64,000 nucleotides of DNA, taken from NCBI RefSeq assembly GCF_016890225.1, contig NZ_JAFELM010000039.1, positions 105,098-169,097 on the forward strand, read 5' to 3'. The position numbers were made by a program, and so were the translations under genes. The DNA comes from Bacillus suaedaesalsae. GTDB taxonomy: Bacteria; Bacillota; Bacilli; Bacillales; SA4. Under the pieces are notes generated by a model. That model did no database searches, was not told the origin of the DNA, and saw only the letters and a list, made by a program, of their open reading frames with translations. Shown one piece after another: positions 62,340-64,000 of this stretch. The first letter of the stretch is position 1, and each line of letters starts with the position of its first letter.

Positions 62340-63320
62340 TTAACGCGTTAAAATGTTTGTATTGACGAGGTCACTTGGTACTTGTCCGTTTAGGGCTTGT
62401 AGCATGTTGCTTGCCGCTACTTCTGACATTGTGATTCTTGTTTTGATACTCGCGGATCCGATATGTGGAAGAACCACGACGTTTGGTAGTGTTAATAGTG
62501 GATGGTCTAGTGGGACTGGTTCCTGTTCAAATACGTCTAGACCTGCTGCCCAGATTTTCTTTTGGACCAATGCATCGTATAAATCTGATTCATTCACCAT
62601 TCCTCCTCGCGCAACATTAATGAGAATGGAGGTTTCTTTCATTTGTTCCAATTCCTTTTTTGCGATAAGATTCTTCGTTTCTTCCGTGAATGGTGCTAAT
62701 AGCACGACAAAATCAGACTTTGCTAACAATTCCTCTAAGCTTACGTAAGTAGCGCCAAGCTCTTTTTCTGCTTGTTCTTTTCTCGATCTATTATGATACA
62801 GAATGTTCATATTGAATCCTTTTGCTCTTCTAGCTACTGCTTCTCCTATTCTTCCCATTCCGATTATCCCGATTGTGGCACCGAAGACATCCTGACCAGT
62901 AAGTAGCATAGGAGACCACGATTTCCATTCTCCGTTTCGCACAAAATCAGATGCTTCTGGAATTCTTCTTGCCGTTGCCATTAATAAAGAAAAGGTTAAG
63001 TCAGCTGTTGCTTCATTTAGAACGCCTGGTGTATTCGTGACCATTATTCCTTTTTCAGAAGCTGCTTGAATATCAATATTGTTATAACCTACAGCCAGAT
63101 TGCTAATCACTTTTAAATTTTGTGCCTCTTCCATCATTTCTTTGTTGATTGAATCTGACAGCATACAATATAAGCCATCAACTGTTTTTACTTTTTCTCG
63201 TAAAATCTCTACTGGTACTGGAATATCCTCTTTGTCCCACATTTCAACTTCACATTGCTCACGTAACATTTGTACAGCTATTTCTGGTATCTTTCTCGTT
63301 ATGAAAATACTCGGTTTCAT
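62340..63320 (-). CDS. 2-hydroxyacid dehydrogenase (glyoxylate/hydroxypyruvate reductase type)
   Basis: A 326-aa D-isomer 2-hydroxyacid dehydrogenase. NAD(P) fold GxGxxG in IGIIGMGRIGEAVARRA, the catalytic Arg in NVARGGMVN, Glu in GLDVFEQEPVP, and His in VVLPHIGSAS. Substrate is likely glyoxylate, hydroxypyruvate or 2-ketogluconate, and cannot be chosen from sequence alone. RBS AAAGGAAG lies before ATG. Convergent with ywpF. B. subtilis relatives are YoaD and YvcT. Confidence 0.9.
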   Translation of the reverse strand: MKPSIFITRKIPEIAVQMLREQCEVEMWDKEDIPVPVEILREKVKTVDGLYCMLSDSINKEMMEEAQNLKVISNLAVGYNNIDIQAASEKGIMVTNTPGVLNEATADLTFSLLMATARRIPEASDFVRNGEWKSWSPMLLTGQDVFGATIGIIGMGRIGEAVARRAKGFNMNILYHNRSRKEQAEKELGATYVSLEELLAKSDFVVLLAPFTEETKNLIAKKELEQMKETSILINVARGGMVNESDLYDALVQKKIWAAGLDVFEQEPVPLDHPLLTLPNVVVLPHIGSASIKTRITMSEVAASNMLQALNGQVPSDLVNTNILTR

Positions 63321-63605
63321 TAAAATTCTTCCTTTCCAATTTTGTACTTATCTTTAATTTTAACAACTTTTTGAAGATTTAACATTATTTTGATAGGTTG
63401 TTTTCGCATTGATTGTTGTTTATCGAATAAGTCTATACCCGCAATTTCATTAAGGTTCCGTGGCATCTTTTCGTCATAGATATAAATGTTGCACAACTAT
63501 AGACCTATTAAATATTCAAAGATTTCACTAATAGCAACAATGTTTACGAAAAGAGCCTTTTGTGACATGCACATACATTTGAGATAATGAAAGGGAGAAA
63601 AAGAA
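63321..63605. other. Intergenic region before the DsrE/YedF-like gene
   Basis: About 285 bp, AT-rich. It contains the divergent promoters for the dehydrogenase and the DsrE/YedF-like gene. AAGGGAG at ~63591 is the site for the latter's TTG. No hairpin or small ORF is supported. Confidence 0.4.
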
Positions 63606-63959
63606 TTGGGAGTGGAGAAGATGAAAAACAAAGTAATTCTAGTAAGCTCAGATCAATTAGGGAATGGTGATAAGGAATTAGGCGAAGGAGTACTAGAAAC
63701 ATTTTTTACCCTTGTAAAGCAACGAGAAGAAAAGCCAGTTGCCGTTTTCTTTATGAATCGTGGGGTTTTTACGTTAACAGAGCAGTCGCTAGTATCTGTT
63801 CACTTGCAGGAGCTTGAACAAGCAGGAGTCTCCCTATTCGCTTGTAAAACGTGTGTGGATTACTATGAGCTTGGGGACCAATTAACTTGTGGTGAGATTA
63901 GTAGTATGGCTCACTTTATTGAACTGGCAGCACAACATGAAGTTCTGACCATTTGTTAG
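63606..63959 (+). CDS. DsrE/YedF-like C-terminal domain protein
   Basis: A 117-aa protein. The pattern is VILVSSDQLGNGDKELGEGVLETFFTL, then PVAVFFMNRGVFTLTEQS, a CxxC (FACKTCVDYYELGDQL) and GEISSMAHFIELAAQ. This is the C-terminal half of YedF-type proteins of selenium metabolism (DsrE-like fold). It lacks the N-terminal sulfurtransferase domain. The TTG start at 63606 has GGGAG 8 bp upstream; ATG at 63621 has poor spacing. It ends 41 bp from the window edge. Confidence 0.75.
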   Translation: MGVEKMKNKVILVSSDQLGNGDKELGEGVLETFFTLVKQREEKPVAVFFMNRGVFTLTEQSLVSVHLQELEQAGVSLFACKTCVDYYELGDQLTCGEISSMAHFIELAAQHEVLTIC

Positions 63960-64000
63960 GGACACTTTACCACATTAACGTAGTGGGGGCCAGTCCCCCG
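63960..64000. repeat. Incomplete palindromic element at the window edge
   Basis: GGGACACTTTACCACATTAACGTAGTGGGGGCCAGTCCCCC-type sequence: inner inverted CCAC...GTGG and GGGGCCAGTCCCC-like ends. It resembles the dispersed GGGAC palindromes and is cut by the window end. Confidence 0.45.

Overview
The window is low-GC DNA with AGGAGG-type ribosome binding sites, frequent TTG and GTG starts, a SAM-I riboswitch and Bacillus-type gene neighbourhoods (ywqB-ywqA, ssbB next to a ywpG-like gene, ywpF, gtaB). It reads as a chromosomal segment of a spore-forming Bacillaceae species. I cannot name the species from sequence alone.

Layout. 1-3.5 kb: a peptide natural-product locus on the minus strand. It has a radical SAM/SPASM maturase, a 42-aa precursor ending in Asn-Ile-Ala-Cys-Phe-Ala, a 64-aa small protein and an exported 44-aa pheromone-like peptide. 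A divergent PlcR-type HTH/TPR regulator faces it. 3.6-7.2 kb: hypothetical genes, a pRiA4b ORF-3 family protein, and a replication-initiator-like winged-helix protein followed by a degenerate ~32-bp repeat array. 7.2-10 kb: an operon of three exported coiled-coil proteins plus a signal peptidase I, preceded by a small zinc-ribbon gene. 10.1-24.1 kb: a signalling island with a DegS/NarL-type two-component system and a membrane HD-GYP-like protein, a frameshifted PAS-GGDEF cyclase, a GGDEF/HD-GYP protein, and two histidine kinases that share its membrane domain.

24.2-32.3 kb: short proteins resembling immunity proteins, with a partial duplication and decayed copies. They surround a large secreted beta-helix/Ig-repeat protein and a nitroreductase-like gene. 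32.4-43 kb: a secreted subtilase, a ribose-type ABC transporter behind a SAM-I riboswitch (possibly for methylthioribose), a short-chain fatty acid transporter, an L,D-transpeptidase and a DUF2167 protein. 43-64 kb: gtaB, ywqB-ywqA, VanZ, ssbB, a second PlcR/PapR-like pair, a class B penicillin-binding protein, two LysM cell-wall enzymes (NlpC/P60 and a giant GH18), a Mug-type glycosylase, ywpF, a 2-hydroxyacid dehydrogenase and a DsrE/YedF-like protein.

The most interesting units are the quorum-sensing-linked radical SAM peptide cluster at the left edge, the exported coiled-coil/signal-peptidase operon, the Rep-like gene with iteron-like repeats, and the second pheromone pair with its neighbour that appears to start at ATC. 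Several genes reported here (pheromones, precursor, 29-59 aa proteins) are too short for ordinary ORF calling. Functions are inferred from motifs and context; no database search was run.
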